Under the pieces are notes generated by a model. That model was not told where the DNA came from and made no database searches. It saw nothing but the letters and a program-made list of their open reading frames with translations. This document shows, piece by piece, positions 34,279 to 45,265 of a DNA stretch of 64,000 bases (its first letter is position 1; every line of letters starts with the position of its first letter). The position numbers and the translations under genes were made by a program. The DNA comes from Ashinkailepas kermadecensis (Eukaryota; Arthropoda; Thecostraca; Neolepadidae), in the NCBI GenBank assembly GCA_034440615.1, contig JAOTOM010004283.1, positions 186,001 through 250,000 of the forward strand, given 5' to 3'.

Positions 34279-35560
34279 TCAGCTCCAAGTGATGAAGAAG
34301 TGATGCATCGAAATAAATTCAGTCGGTGAAAAACATTTGTTCTGGATGTGTTTGATGTGTTTATGCATTGAAAGCCTACGGACAAAAATAATACCAAGAA
34401 ATTTAAACGAATTTACAAAAGGTATACCATTGTTTCCGTGGTGAAGCGGTGTTTCTGAAATTGGGCGGGGAAGTGATTTGCTAAATATCATGGTTGCAGA
34501 TTTTGTAGCGGAAAAAAGGAAACCTTTCTTCAGGAACCATTGATATATTTTGTCTAATGCATTTTGTAGGTGAAATAAACAATGCTCGTAATTTTTTCCG
34601 GAACACCAAATTGCGCTGTAATCGGCAAACAAAGAGTATGATACATTAATAGGCATGTCGGTGAAAAGATCGTTAATGATGAGCTTGAATATAACTGGTG
34701 AATTGCAGCTTCCCTGTGGTAATCCGTTTTGAAGAATATGTGGATTGGAGATGGCTGACCGGCACCTGGTGTGGAATGGACGAGTACCGGATAAAAAACC
34801 TACTAAGTAATGAGCTAAGTGTCCTTTCATACCGAGTTGCTGAATTTTGAAAAGTAATGCGGGTTTGAAAACCATGTCGTAAGCTTTGCTTATGTCTAAA
34901 AATACTGCGACTGTGTGTTCATGTTTTTTGTAGCCTAGGCGGATGTCTGTTTCTAACCGAATAAGGTGATCTATTGTGCTGCGTCCTCGCCGAAAACCAC
35001 ATTGAAAGGGAGATAGAAGGGAATTTGTTTCCAGGTGCCAGGTCAGTCTTTTAATAACTATTCATTCAAACAGTTTTCCTAAACAACTGGTGAGTGCAAT
35101 GGGTCGAAAATTACTTGGGTTACTATGGTCTTTGCCGGGTTTTGGAATGGGATGATGATAGCTTTTTTTCTATGTTTCAGGAAAGATGTGATTTGACCAT
35201 AATGAATTAAATGTTTCGAAGATGCATTGTTTGGTGTGGTCAGATAAATATCGAAAGAAGGAATAATGCAATTTGTCAGGCCCTACTGAAGTGCTGCCGG
35301 CGGAGGAAATGGCATTCTACAGTTCAGAAAAATGAAAAGAAGCATTGTAGTACTCGGTATTGTCGGAATCAAAGAGGTCGAGATTGGTGTGAAAGTGTGT
35401 TGTGCATTTTGTAAGAAAATAGGTCGGTAGTTCTCATCGGAGCTATTATGGGCTATGGTATCAGCTATGGTATTTACTATGGTGTGTGGGTCTGTAATGG
35501 TGAGATTGTGGGGTTTGAGGGCCGGTAGAGATTTAAATGGGGAGCGTCCGGACAAACGTC
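34279..35560 (-). pseudogene. LINE ORF2, reverse transcriptase domain
   Basis: Motifs in order include NFRPIALTSCLGKLFE, GFRRGRSTIDHLIRLE, VFLDISKAYDMV, GLPQGSCNSPVIF, SLFADYSAIW and KFLGIIF. The catalytic FADD box reads FADY, so the second metal-binding Asp is lost and the enzyme could not work. A stop interrupts the region near 35060-35200. The thumb/connection region continues to about 33950 (LPLYKYLVLPIIKYGSVVYT, LDTIENKFIRIALGAM). Confidence 0.85.
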
Positions 35561-35739
35561 GGATTAATTGCCATATTTTACTTAAACGTGTTTAAAAAGT
35601 GAGCTGCTGTAAATATGAGGACCATGAACGGCTCTTAGCATCGCGAATGATGCGGCGGGTTCTCGCACGTTCACGGTTACGGGTGGTTAAATTTTATTGA
35701 TCGAGATGTCGTAAATACTTCCTAAATGCTCTTTTCCTA

Positions 35740-36660
35740 ACCGCAATTACTTGTGAAATTTATAGAGACAACCAAGGTACTGGTTTTCGTTTTGTGAAAG
35801 GTTTCGTGAGTGGAATTGTAGTGGATGCTGCTTCGAAAAGTGTGTCTGTAATTGAGTTGATGTTTTCGACGGGAGACATGTTGGGGTTGTGTTGAATATA
35901 AGAAAGTTCCTGAAATGTTGTCCAATCGGCTTTTGAAATTTTCCAGCGTAGGATCAAATTTGGTGTGCTATCAGTAGCAGTTGAAAAAGTGGGTATTAAT
36001 TTGATGGGGTAGTGATCGCTGTCATGAATGTCTGCGTCTATGGTCCAATCGAATTCGTTGGCCAGAGTTGAAGAGCAAATTGTCAAACCTATTGCAGTTT
36101 CTGTGTTGTGTCCGAGGTGAAAAAATGTTGGCTCTCCAGTGTTAAGTATTACTAAATTGTGTCGGTCTAAAATGTGTGAATAATGCGTCCGCGAGTGTCT
36201 GTGTGTGTACATTTTTTATCCCACGCTGGACTATGAGCGTTGAAATCGCCAAGTAAGATGAACGGGTTTTTGAAATTTGTGATGAGGTTTTCTAATTGTG
36301 TCAAAATGTGTGTGTTGTCTGCAGACGGTGGAATGTATATTGAGCATACGTCTATATTTCGACCATGTAAACGTTATGTACAAGCTACGGCTTGTAATGA
36401 TGAATGAAGTGTAATTTGTGTATGCGTGTAATCATTGTTAATGTAAAGGGCTGTACCGCCACTGCAGTGTGATCCACGGATTTCGTCGTGGCGATACAGC
36501 GAATAATTGAAAAGATTGAAGTTATATGGACCAGTAGGTAAAATCCATGTTTCTTGGAGTGCGATGAGAATAGGTGTGAGAATACTGAAAAAAAAGTTTT
36601 CATTTCTGCCCCTTTCGATATTAAGCTCCGGAAATTCCATTGTACATATACGGACATGAG
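35740..36660 (-). pseudogene. LINE ORF2, endonuclease domain
   Basis: An APE-type endonuclease, in order: VQWNFRSL, LIALQETWILP, GGTALYINND, SIYIPPS, FILLGDFNAHSPAWD, DSDHYPIKLIP. The catalytic motifs (QE, GDFNAH, SDH) are preserved. A frameshift sits at the homopolymer of eight A (minus strand T) near 36587-36594, between the first strand and LIALQETW. Another stop or frame break lies near 36375 and one near 36200. The domain belongs to the same ORF2 as the RT further down. Confidence 0.8.
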
Positions 36661-37076
36661 AGAGAAAAATTAACGCTTGTCGGCACCTTTCGGTGCATGG
36701 CGGAGCCACGATTGTAGCTCAGGCGGGCATGTGGGCTGGGTGCGGACGGCCGAGGTGGACCCGGCCGATCCGTCCGGCCGACCCGTGGCCTTGGAAAGGT
36801 CACGGCGGCCGGTCACTGCCGCGGGGGATGCCCGCCGGCTTGGAGTCGGTCGTGTCACGTGGGCGCCGGCCGGCGCTGGACGCGCAGGGCTCGATCGGCG
36901 GCCCGCTGATGGGGAACGTGAATTTCTTCCCGCAGCCGAATGACTGCGGGGCCAGTCACTCCTCCCTGGAGTGGTCCGCTTGTTGGGAGCCGGAGTGGTT
37001 TGTGTGTTGGGAGCCAAGATGGTTTGTGTCGGTGTGGTCAGTGGTGTAAGCTTTTTGAGTGGAGCTAAACCGGGAA

Positions 37077-38237
37077 TTATGTCTGTTTGAATCGACGCGT
37101 AGAAGTAGTGTTGACGCGACGTGTGGGAGGAGCATCGGTGGCCGCCTGAGCATAAGATTTCGTTGACAGGGAGGTGGCTTCGACAGACCGTCGGGCCTGG
37201 GGGTGTGACACCCCGGTCGTGGCCTTGACAGCGCAGACCTCCTTCTCCTTGCGCCAAACTGGACAGAGGGGTGATGTGGTCAGGTGACCGGATGTGTTGC
37301 AGTTGAGGCAGTGGGCAGGTTTGGAGCAGGTGGATTCTGGATGAGGTGGTTCGCCGCACTTGGGGCATCGGGCTGGTTGGCGACATGTTTTGCTGCCATG
37401 GGCGAAGCGCTGGCAGTTAAAACAGCGGAGAGGATTGGGAATAAAGACACGGACTTGGAATCGTAGGTATCCGGCGAGTAGGGTCTTGGGAAGAATGGTA
37501 GAGTTGAAGGTAAGGACAAGGAGGCTCGTATCACGTTTCTGGCCGTCTTTGAAGGAGGTGATGCGGCGGACGTGGGTCACCCCCTCCGGCCTGAACTCCG
37601 CCTGAATATCCTCTTCAGATATGAAGCGGAGCTCCGGCGCGAAGACGGCGCCCTTGGTGGTGTTGCGGTTGGAGTGGAGTGAAATGGTCACGGATTTACC
37701 ACAAAATGTGGTGGTGCGGAGGAGGGCTTTGGTCTGGGCTCGGGTTTGGGTTTTGATGACGAGGGTTCCGTTGGCTGGGGCTTCAATGTCAGGATTGGCT
37801 AAGGAGCAAATGGCGAGGAGTTGCTTGGTTGGCCATAAAACGTTGACACGACGAAAGGAGACGGACTCCTCGACAGGCTTTACCACGATGTATGATCCAG
37901 CACTGTCGAGGTATGGTTCGATAGGTTCAGGTTGGGAGGACGTGGTCTGGTTGGAGCGTGGGTCAGCGGCTTGGAGAGTGATGGTCTTGTCTGGATTGCG
38001 AGGCGAGGCCGTGGTCTTGGGACTAGCAGGGGTTGGCGAGGCGCAAAAGGCTTCCATGGCGTCATCGAGGGGAATAGTTCGGCGCGGGTCATCAACGTTT
38101 GCATCAATCGAGGGAGCATCAGGGGCCAGGTCTGTGTTCGTGCGATGGTCGTCGGGTGTGGTCAGAAGAGGAAATTCCGAGTCTGAGTCCGTTGGCGAGC
38201 ATGGGTCCGTGTCCTTTTTACGTTTTTTCCACATCAC
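37077..38237 (-). CDS. LINE ORF1, gag-like RNA-binding protein
   Basis: 386 residues. The N-terminus is basic then acidic (MMWKKRKKDT). Residues 1-110 are Pro/Ser/Thr-rich and probably disordered. Residues 115-270 look like the RRM-type domain of I-group ORF1 proteins (RRVNVLWPTKQLLAICSL, THVRRITSFKDGQKRDTSLL). Three zinc knuckles follow: CFNCQRFAHGSKTC (272-285), CPKCGEPPHPESTC (291-304) and CLNCNTSGHLTTSPLC (310-325). The knuckle spacing CX2CX4HX4C twice and CX2CX4HX6C once is typical. By family knowledge the product coats the element RNA. The frame is uninterrupted, unlike ORF2, so either the element died recently or ORF1 escaped mutation by chance. Confidence 0.85.
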   Translation of the reverse strand: MMWKKRKKDTDPCSPTDSDSEFPLLTTPDDHRTNTDLAPDAPSIDANVDDPRRTIPLDDAMEAFCASPTPASPKTTASPRNPDKTITLQAADPRSNQTTSSQPEPIEPYLDSAGSYIVVKPVEESVSFRRVNVLWPTKQLLAICSLANPDIEAPANGTLVIKTQTRAQTKALLRTTTFCGKSVTISLHSNRNTTKGAVFAPELRFISEEDIQAEFRPEGVTHVRRITSFKDGQKRDTSLLVLTFNSTILPKTLLAGYLRFQVRVFIPNPLRCFNCQRFAHGSKTCRQPARCPKCGEPPHPESTCSKPAHCLNCNTSGHLTTSPLCPVWRKEKEVCAVKATTGVSHPQARRSVEATSLSTKSYAQAATDAPPTRRVNTTSTRRFKQT

Positions 38238-38500
38238 GGGGAAAAATCCTACCTAATGTAGATTAAATAAATATGAAGGACACACGGAAACTCAGGGAAT
38301 GGAAATACGACGACGACGAAAACTAGGGGTGACGGGTGTCACCCCACTAGAAAAATAAATGAGAAAAGAGCGACGGGTGTCACCCCACGAAAATACAAAA
38401 TATAGAACTGCGGTAACGAGCAGTCAGTCACGCCAAAAAATGGCACAGCGGAGTAATCAGCGGGCTCTGCCTATATGTGAGCAGATAGTACTGAACACTC

Positions 38501-39126
38501 CATGTTGGCTGAACCTACAATTTGCTCATCAAATTTAAGACACCCAGCTCTGATTTCCACTTGTGCATTGGATGCTCTCGAAGTGCACTGGCGACAAAGT
38601 GGGTGACACAAAACATGGGTGACTGCTCATATCCATCACATATCCCATGTCTCTTGGAACTCTTCCAAAAATATAGCTCTAAAATAAAGAAAGTGCGAAT
38701 GATACAACCCAATGACTGTGCTCCTGGCCTAAGCCATATTAAAAAAAATATTTGATGCTAAACGCCATTGTTGCGGCACGTTTGTCGTATTCCTTCCTCA
38801 GCCGCCGACCGGCCGGATTAGGTTTTTCTTATCCGGTTAAGGTTCGATGAGGGTAAACCAATTCCGGATGAGGCGCGGGAACGGCCGGTAGAGGAAATGG
38901 ACGCTCAGCCTATTCCAGATGAGGTCGCGGGAACAGACCCAATATTACGGGGTCTGGGCCGACGCTCCAGGGTAAAGAAATGAATCAACACCATTGTCCG
39001 ATACCCGTTTCCGCAAGGTTAGTAAAAACCTCCTGTCTTTTCCACTAGATCTGGCCATGATTTGCGCTCGAATGTGTTAAATAGCTATGTCCAGAGGGGC
39101 GTTTTGGTAGCCGCGCCATGACCTTC
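38501..39126. other. Intergenic between the LINE and the foldback element
   Basis: It contains the inverted copy (38903-38936) of the 34-bp segment at 31412-31445. No gene seen. Confidence 0.5.
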
Positions 39127-39189
39127 GCCGGTCTAGGAAGGGTTTAGAAAACAGACACCATCTCACATACACCGACTGACAGACACCAT

Positions 39190-39785
39190 CTCGCAGACAT
39201 GGATTATCTCGGCAACCGCTGGATCGATCTTAGTGAAATCTTCACCAAACGATCAGTTGTGTGCCAGAGGCGTGCGGTTTGCACTTTTGTGACCTTGGGT
39301 CAGGTCAAAGGTCACCAAATCGCCGAGTAACATGATTTTGTGCTCAAAGACATGTATGATCTCGGCAATCGCTCGATCGATCTTAGTGAAACCTTCACCA
39401 AACGATCGACCGTGTGCCAGAGGCGTGCGGTTTTTACTTTCGTGACCTTGGGTCAGGTCAAAGGTCACCAAATCGCCGAAAAACATGATTTTTGGCTCAC
39501 AGACATGGATGATCTCGGCAACCGCTGGATCGATCTTAGTGAAACCTTCACCAAACGATCGGCCGTGTGCCAGAGGCGTGCGGCTTGCACTTTCGTGATC
39601 TTGGGTCAGGTCAAAGGTCACCAAATCTCCGAAAAACATGATTGTTGGCTCACAGACATGGATGATCTCGGCAACCGCTGGATCGATCTTAGTGAAACCT
39701 TTAACAAATGATCGGCCGTGTGCCAGAGGCGTGCGGTTTGCACTTTCGTGACCTTGGGTCAGGTCAAAGGTCAGGTCCTTGGGTC
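39190..39785. repeat. 153-bp tandem array, left arm (4 copies)
   Basis: Anchors CATGGATGATCTCGGCAACC-like at 39198, 39351, 39504 and 39657. Each unit carries CGATCGGCCGTGTGCCAGAG and GTGACCTTGGGTCAGGTCAA followed by AGGTCACC. The period of 153 is divisible by 3, hence the open frames on both strands. Confidence 0.95.
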
Positions 39786-39994
39786 AGGTCACACTTACTT
39801 CCACTTTTGACAACGTCACACAAAACATTGATCAAGGAAGTGCTTGGGGTCTGCATTTAGGGGTTGCGAATATGTACGAAATATAGTTCATTGTTCACAA
39901 TCAAGCTTAATAGTTCGGTGCAAGTGTCCAATTACTCATTCCACAGTTATTTCTGGTCATGTGTTCGCCATTTGATTTTTTTGTTATATTATTC

Positions 39995-40365
39995 TGGTCG
40001 GGAATGCGTTACTTTTGCTGAGATTTGCATGCTAAGATTTCGTGTGGTGTCTTAAAAGACGACGCCTTCGAACCTTAGTTTGAAGGCCGTCGCCATTTGA
40101 AGTTGTTTTCGTATGTTTATGCTAGTCTGGAATACGTTGCTTTCAACATGCTGGGATTTCGTGTGGTAGGACGACTTCGAACCTTAGGCCGTCACCATTT
40201 GAAGTTGTTTATTATGTTTATGCTAGTCTGGAATGTGTTACTTTCAACTTGCTGAGATTTTGTGTGGTGTCTGAAAAGAGGACGCCCTCGGACCTTAGTT
40301 TGAAGGCCGTCGCCATTTGAAGTTGTTTTCGTTTGTTTATGCTAGTCTGGAATATGATGCTAAAC
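39995..40365. repeat. Tandem repeat of about 100-130 bp, about 3 copies, inside the foldback element
   Basis: GATTTCGTGTGGTGTCT, GAAGGCCGTCGCCATTTGAA and TGTTTATGCTAGTCTGGAAT recur at about 40030, 40150 and 40260 with partial deletions. Confidence 0.8.
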
Positions 40366-40473
40366 CACATAGCTGAAGGATCATTCCACATATATATGCA
40401 AAAAAACGAGGCTATAGGAGGGCAACACAATACGCTGCAAATTTCCATCACACATGATGTATAATAAAATGCA

Positions 40474-40478
<5 letters not shown>

Positions 40479-40514
<36 letters not shown>

Positions 40515-40520
40515 ATATTA
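40479..40520. repeat. Short (TA)n/(TG)n microsatellite
   Basis: ATATAT run passing into TGTGTGTATAT. Confidence 0.9.
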
Positions 40521-41104
40521 ATACACATGCATCACACATACAATGTAAACATAAACTGACAAATATATAGACTCGAACGTTGTCTCCCCCCCCCCGACGA
40601 GGCACCACCTTTTCGTGGTGGGGGGATTGAGTGTTCCAACGATCCGGCGGCCCGGTCCAAAGGGGAGGAGCCAGACTAGGAGTGCCTCTTCCATCCTTCC
40701 ATCCCTCTGCGTCCATTCCGATATCCGTCCTTTTTCCTGACTGCTTATCGGCCATATTTACCAAACTCGTCTTTTTTAGAAGGAAATTCTGAGGCCGATG
40801 CACAGCCTATGGCACCGTGCTGCCAGTGGAATTTTGTTTTTTTAAAGCACGCTTCTGAATTTCAATCAACAATTTTTGTTTAAAACTAGGATTTCCGTTA
40901 TATTAGACGAACTCCCCAACGTGGATATCTCAGATATTATATGATTCCTCAACTACTTCAAGGTGCATGTTGTGTGTGTCCAACTGGCGGTTCTTAGGGT
41001 GAGCGTAGGTTAGGGTACATTTCCCCCTCTCGCCGATGCAGTACTGTAAAATGTGCCTTCAATGTTTTTTAAAGACACATACTGACATGACTTAGACCGA
41101 TGTC

Positions 41105-42360
41105 GCACCCCACCCACCAGTAATTAGATCCAAAAATCGAAATTCACGAACGGAAAATAATTGTCCATCCCATTTTTTGCTTCGCTTTTTTCAAGTTGAA
41201 AACACAAGTTGAATGAATGCAAGTCAAAAGAATACAAACTGAAAGAATGCAAGTAAAAATATTACATGTACCAAAGAAAACAATTGAAAGAATATATGTT
41301 GAAAGAATACAGGTAAAAAAATGCAAGTTTGAAGAATACAAGTTGAAGGAATACAAGCTGAAATAATACCAGTTGAAAGAATGCAACCTAAAATAATGCC
41401 AGTTGAAAGAATACCGCATCCTAAATTCCAATGAAACTGTCTACCAACATTCTACACCCCTACCAATATCCATCCAGCCCTATTCACTCGATAACCCATA
41501 ACACATGTGTCGATCGAATTCCCCATCAATAAATTCCACCATCCATGCCTGCTTCAAGGGCCTGCACAGTTACCTACGAACATTAGTCACATCCTCATCC
41601 ACCAGTAGTTAGAACCCCAAATAGAAATTCTGGAACAAGAATAATTGTCCACCCCATTGTTTTTTTGGTGTTTTTTTTAAGTTGAACAGGCAAGTTGAAA
41701 GTATAAAATAAAAGGATGCAAGTCAGAAGAATACAAGCTGAAATAATGCAGGTCAAAAGGATACCAGTCAAAATAATAATACATGCACGAAAAGCAATTT
41801 GAAAGAATATATGTTTAAAGAATAGAAGTCAAAACAATGCAAGCGAAAAAGATACACGCCGAAGGAATAATGCCAGTTGAAAGAATACCGCATCCTAAAT
41901 TCCAATGAAACCATCCAACAACATTCTACACACCTACCAATATCTATCCAGCTCTATTCACTCGATAACTGATAACACATGTGTGGATCGAATTTCCCAT
42001 CAATAAATTTCAACCATCCATGCCTGCTTAAAGGGCCTGCACAGTGTACACCTACGAGCATTAGTCACATCCTCATCCACCAGTAATTTGAACCAAAAAT
42101 CTCACTTTTTTAGCAAGAATAATTGTCCACCCCATTGTCTTCTTGTTTTTTAGTTGAACAGACAATTTGAAAGAATAAAATGAAAGGGATGCAAGTCAGA
42201 AGAATGCAAGCTGAAAGAATGCAGGTCAAAGGGATACAAGTCAAAAGAGTAATACATGTACAAAAGGCATAATAGAACATAAGAATAATACATGGCCGTT
42301 ACGCTGCTCCAACGGCCAGCGCAGCGCATCGTAGGCGACATAAGCCTGCACATCAAACTC
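41105..42360. repeat. Tandem repeat of about 480 bp, 2.6 copies
   Basis: CCACCAGTAATTAGA and AATAATTGTCCAYCCCATT recur at about 41110, 41597 and 42077. Each unit contains an internal minisatellite of about 14 bp (GAATGCAAGTTGAAA / GAATACAAGTCAAAA). Non-coding. Confidence 0.85.
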
Positions 42361-42484
42361 GCGTGTAGCAGCTCCTCAGGGTCCGACAGTTTGGAAGTTC
42401 TGCACGTGGGTGCGCATAATAACCACCCCTGCTACTAAAAAAATTGCATACGATGGGACAGCCGCTAGTATGTGGTTTTCAAAA

Positions 42485-42870
42485 ATGCCTATGGAGACTT
42501 TCAAGCACGCATTTTGTAATGCCACAGGTAGGTGTATGCTCTAGTTGCTGTTGAAACCATTGTATAACAAGCTATGAGTAAGAAAAACGCGTAGAATATC
42601 CTTTTACTCATGTTACAACAAAGAAATAGATGCAAATTCGCACTATATATTTCGGCCACGGGCCTTCCTCAACCGTCTGTTGGGCCAAGGGCCTGTTGAG
42701 GAAGGCCCGTGGCCGAAATATATTCAGTGCGAATTTTGATATATTTATCTGTTGTAGCATAAGCATAAAGTTATTTTACGCGTTTTTCTTGTTCATAGTC
42801 ATGATCAACACAGCACTGCACCTAATATAACAAGCTATCGTCGTTTTCGTTAACTATCAGCCCGGTCAAT
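42485..42870. repeat. Interspersed repeat, copy 1 (interrupted by hairpin element)
   Basis: ATGCCTATGGAGACTTTCAA, TGTATGCT, GTTGCTGTTGAAACCATTGT and (after the insertion) TAACTATCAGCCCGGTCAAT and GCAAGGGCAG match 44325-44465 in order and orientation at about 70-75 percent. These could be remnants of LTRs around 42870-44325, but neither terminal TG/CA nor a primer binding site was verified. Confidence 0.55.
42563..42838. mobile_element. Snap-back hairpin element with 13-bp direct-repeat flanks
   Basis: The arms of about 100 bp (42576-42673 and 42695-42799) are reverse complements over most of their length. The innermost 35 bases (TTTCGGCCACGGGCCTTCCT and flanks) are nearly perfect. The loop is about 21 bases. 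TATAACAAGCTAT occurs at 42563-42575 and 42826-42838. The related locus at 44405-44413 (TATAACAAG) has no insert, so it acts as a paralogous empty site. Confidence 0.75.
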
Positions 42871-43389
42871 GCAAGGGCAGAAAAGATCATGCAAGCAGAG
42901 GAAAACTAGAAAATCACAGCCACGCTCCGCTCCTTGCCTACACTGGTTGCCGTTGTCCCGGATGATCTGATCGAAGTTCTCTGCAACAGGTACGATAACA
43001 CGCATCTGATCCAACTGGTACTATGGTATCCAACTGGTACTGTGGTACCGTTAGTTGGGCGAGCAGACGACTGCAGCACCGGCCACTTGCCGCGAGGTGA
43101 AGAGAAGACCCAGGAAGTCTGACGACCTGGCACCAGCATGTGGTGACCCACATAACCACAGCCGTTGTCGATCCATCACCAGGTTTGGTGACCTGACCCG
43201 GAGTTACCACAGCCACGCGACGTTGGACAGCCGCCGTCACTACTAGTCTTCTACCGGCTTGCCGATACCTCATCGAGAAAACCGCGAGTCCAGGCTACCT
43301 GAAATCCTTTTCAAAATCCCCTCCGATTTTGACCACCAATAGGGCTGTATCATAAAGTCATACAGTATCGCCGTATGTTTTATGTTTGT

Positions 43390-43780
43390 TATGTGTGCTA
43401 ATCGACGAGTAGATGGAGAAGCAAACGGAATGAGTTGTGGAGAAACAAAACGCAGCTATGATGGCAAACATGGAAATAAACGAGGCTATGATGGTCCAAA
43501 TGGAACAGCAAATGGAGATGTTGAAATAAATGCTCATGAACTCAACGCATGTAAACCTGATGTCCTTTGTGACACTATGTTGTTTGTCGGTGCTGTGTGT
43601 GTGTCGCATGTGTGGACGCGGACCGTGGTTTATGGTTATATTACCACGGATGCGCAACCCATTCCCGTCTGTTTCCCCCACAGGGCCGGTCGCGTGAGAG
43701 CAAGGCTCTAGACAACAGCGTGTCTAGCCTGGCCGTGCATAGCGAATACAGAGACCGTGATCGTATAGTGTATTGGTAAC
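43390..43780 (+). pseudogene. Possible gag-like retroelement remnant
   Basis: A plus-strand frame beginning near 43411 reads a Met/Gln/Glu-rich coiled-coil-like stretch (AAMMANMEINEAMMVQMEQQ), with stops before and after. About 30 residues on comes CRMCGRGPWFMVILPRMRNP, which resembles a decayed CCHC zinc knuckle followed by a basic tail. The arrangement suggests a gag gene, but no protease or RT follows. It may be chance. Confidence 0.25.
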
Positions 43781-44324
43781 AGACAGTGATAATCGAGTGT
43801 GCACCACCACAGTTGGTAGAATGTATATGGCAGTCAAAATCGTTTCCAACTTACCTGGCCTTCACGTCCGCATCCACTTAACGATCTCTGTTCCCGGTAC
43901 CCAGGACAACCTTCGACCTCCCCGCCCCTTCCGCCTGGTGAAGACGAGCTGACATCTGATCGGCAGGTCAGCGCGTGCTTGACCGGATCATCGAGCTGGA
44001 TGAGTCAGTCCAGCTCACTTCATCACGGGCCACAGACAGCTCATGCTGGCAAACAGGTGCTTGCTTTTCATGACTGGACGGAGTGTCTGATCACGTGGAC
44101 TGGTCAACCAACTCTCGGACGTCGTGCATAAGAGGACTACTACGTCACCTGGTGATGGCGCGAGGTCACCCCACCCGGAGAAGACGCCTCGCAATGCGTG
44201 TTGTGCGCGTATCTCGAGACCTCCACGTTACGTTACCGTTACCGGTCACGTTACCACGTAATTAATATGTAACGTGGGGTGAGCCGGAGTTGACCGGTAA
44301 GATGTTGGGCGGTTGTGCGTCACT

Positions 44325-44465
44325 GATGCCTGTAGATACTTTAAAATACGAATCTTGCAAAACCACGCTTCGTCGTATGCTTCAGTTGCTGGTGAAACCG
44401 TTGTATAACAAGGTGTTGCTGTTTGGTTAGTTATCACCCAGGCTAATACAAGGGCAGTTAAGGGC
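44325..44465. repeat. Interspersed repeat, copy 2 (uninterrupted)
   Basis: Counterpart of 42485-42870 without the hairpin insertion. Key words are GTTGCTGGTGAAACCGTTGT, ATAACAAGGTGTTGC and GCTAATACAAGGGCAG. Confidence 0.55.
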
Positions 44466-44599
44466 TGTTCGACTTTCTACCAGTTATCGTACAAGCGAGG
44501 CGAATACTAGACTATCACTGACATGGGATGTCGGGCGGTCTGTAAGCCAAACAAAATTGTTTTGTTGGCTAACAAAAACAAAGTTTAAAAATCGTTTGG

Positions 44600-45265
44600 T
44601 GGAGGTTTCAGATCGAGCCAGCGGTTACCGAGATCATCATGTCTACGAGGTTTTTCTTTTGGTTCTTACGCGATCTGGTGACCTTTGACCTGACGCAGGG
44701 TCACGAAAGTGCAAACCGCACGCCTCTGGCGCACGGCCGATCGTCAGGTGCAGGTTTCATTTAGATCGTTCCAGCGGTTGCCGAGATCGGCCAGGTCTGC
44801 GAAAAACTTTTTGTTGTTTCTTCGGCCATCTGGTGACCTTTGACGTGACCCAAGGTCACGAAAGTGCAAACCGCACGCCTCTGGCACACGGCCGATCGTT
44901 TGGTGAAAGTTTCACTAAGATCGATCCAGCGGTTGCCGAGATAATCCATGTCTGTGAGCCAAAAATCATGTTTTTTTCGGAGATTTGGTGACATTTGACC
45001 TGACCCAAGGTCACGAAAGTGCAAACCGCACGCCTCTGGCACACGGCCGATCGTTTGGTGAAGGTCTCACTAAGATCGATCCAGCGGTTGCCGAGATCAT
45101 CCATGTCTGTAAGTCCAATGTTTTGTTTTTCGGCAATTTGGTGACCTTTGACCTGACCCAAGATCACGAAAGTCCAAACCGCACGCTTCTGGCACACGGC
45201 CGATCGTTTGGTGAAGGTTTTATTCAGATAAACCCAGCGGTTGCCGAGATCATCCATGTCTGCTG
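44600..45265. repeat. 153-bp tandem array, right arm (about 4 copies, inverted)
   Basis: Reverse complement of the 39190-39785 repeat. The GAGATCATCCATGTCTG anchors are near 44632, 44785, 44938, 45092 and 45246. Units here are more diverged than in the left arm. Confidence 0.93.

Larger units (their letters stand above)
32375..38500 (-). mobile_element. I-group LINE retrotransposon, almost complete
   Basis: Two consecutive ORFs on the minus strand. ORF1 (37077-38237) has three CCHC knuckles. ORF2 (about 36660 down to 32440) has endonuclease, RT, RNase H and a C-terminal region. RNase H downstream of RT is diagnostic of the I superfamily. The 3' end is probably near 32375-32385 (minus strand CCGAAGTGCCTAACCTAAC). 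The 5' end is near 38500. The 5' leader carries two copies of GACGGGTGTCACCCCAC on the plus strand (38328-38390). Confidence 0.85.
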
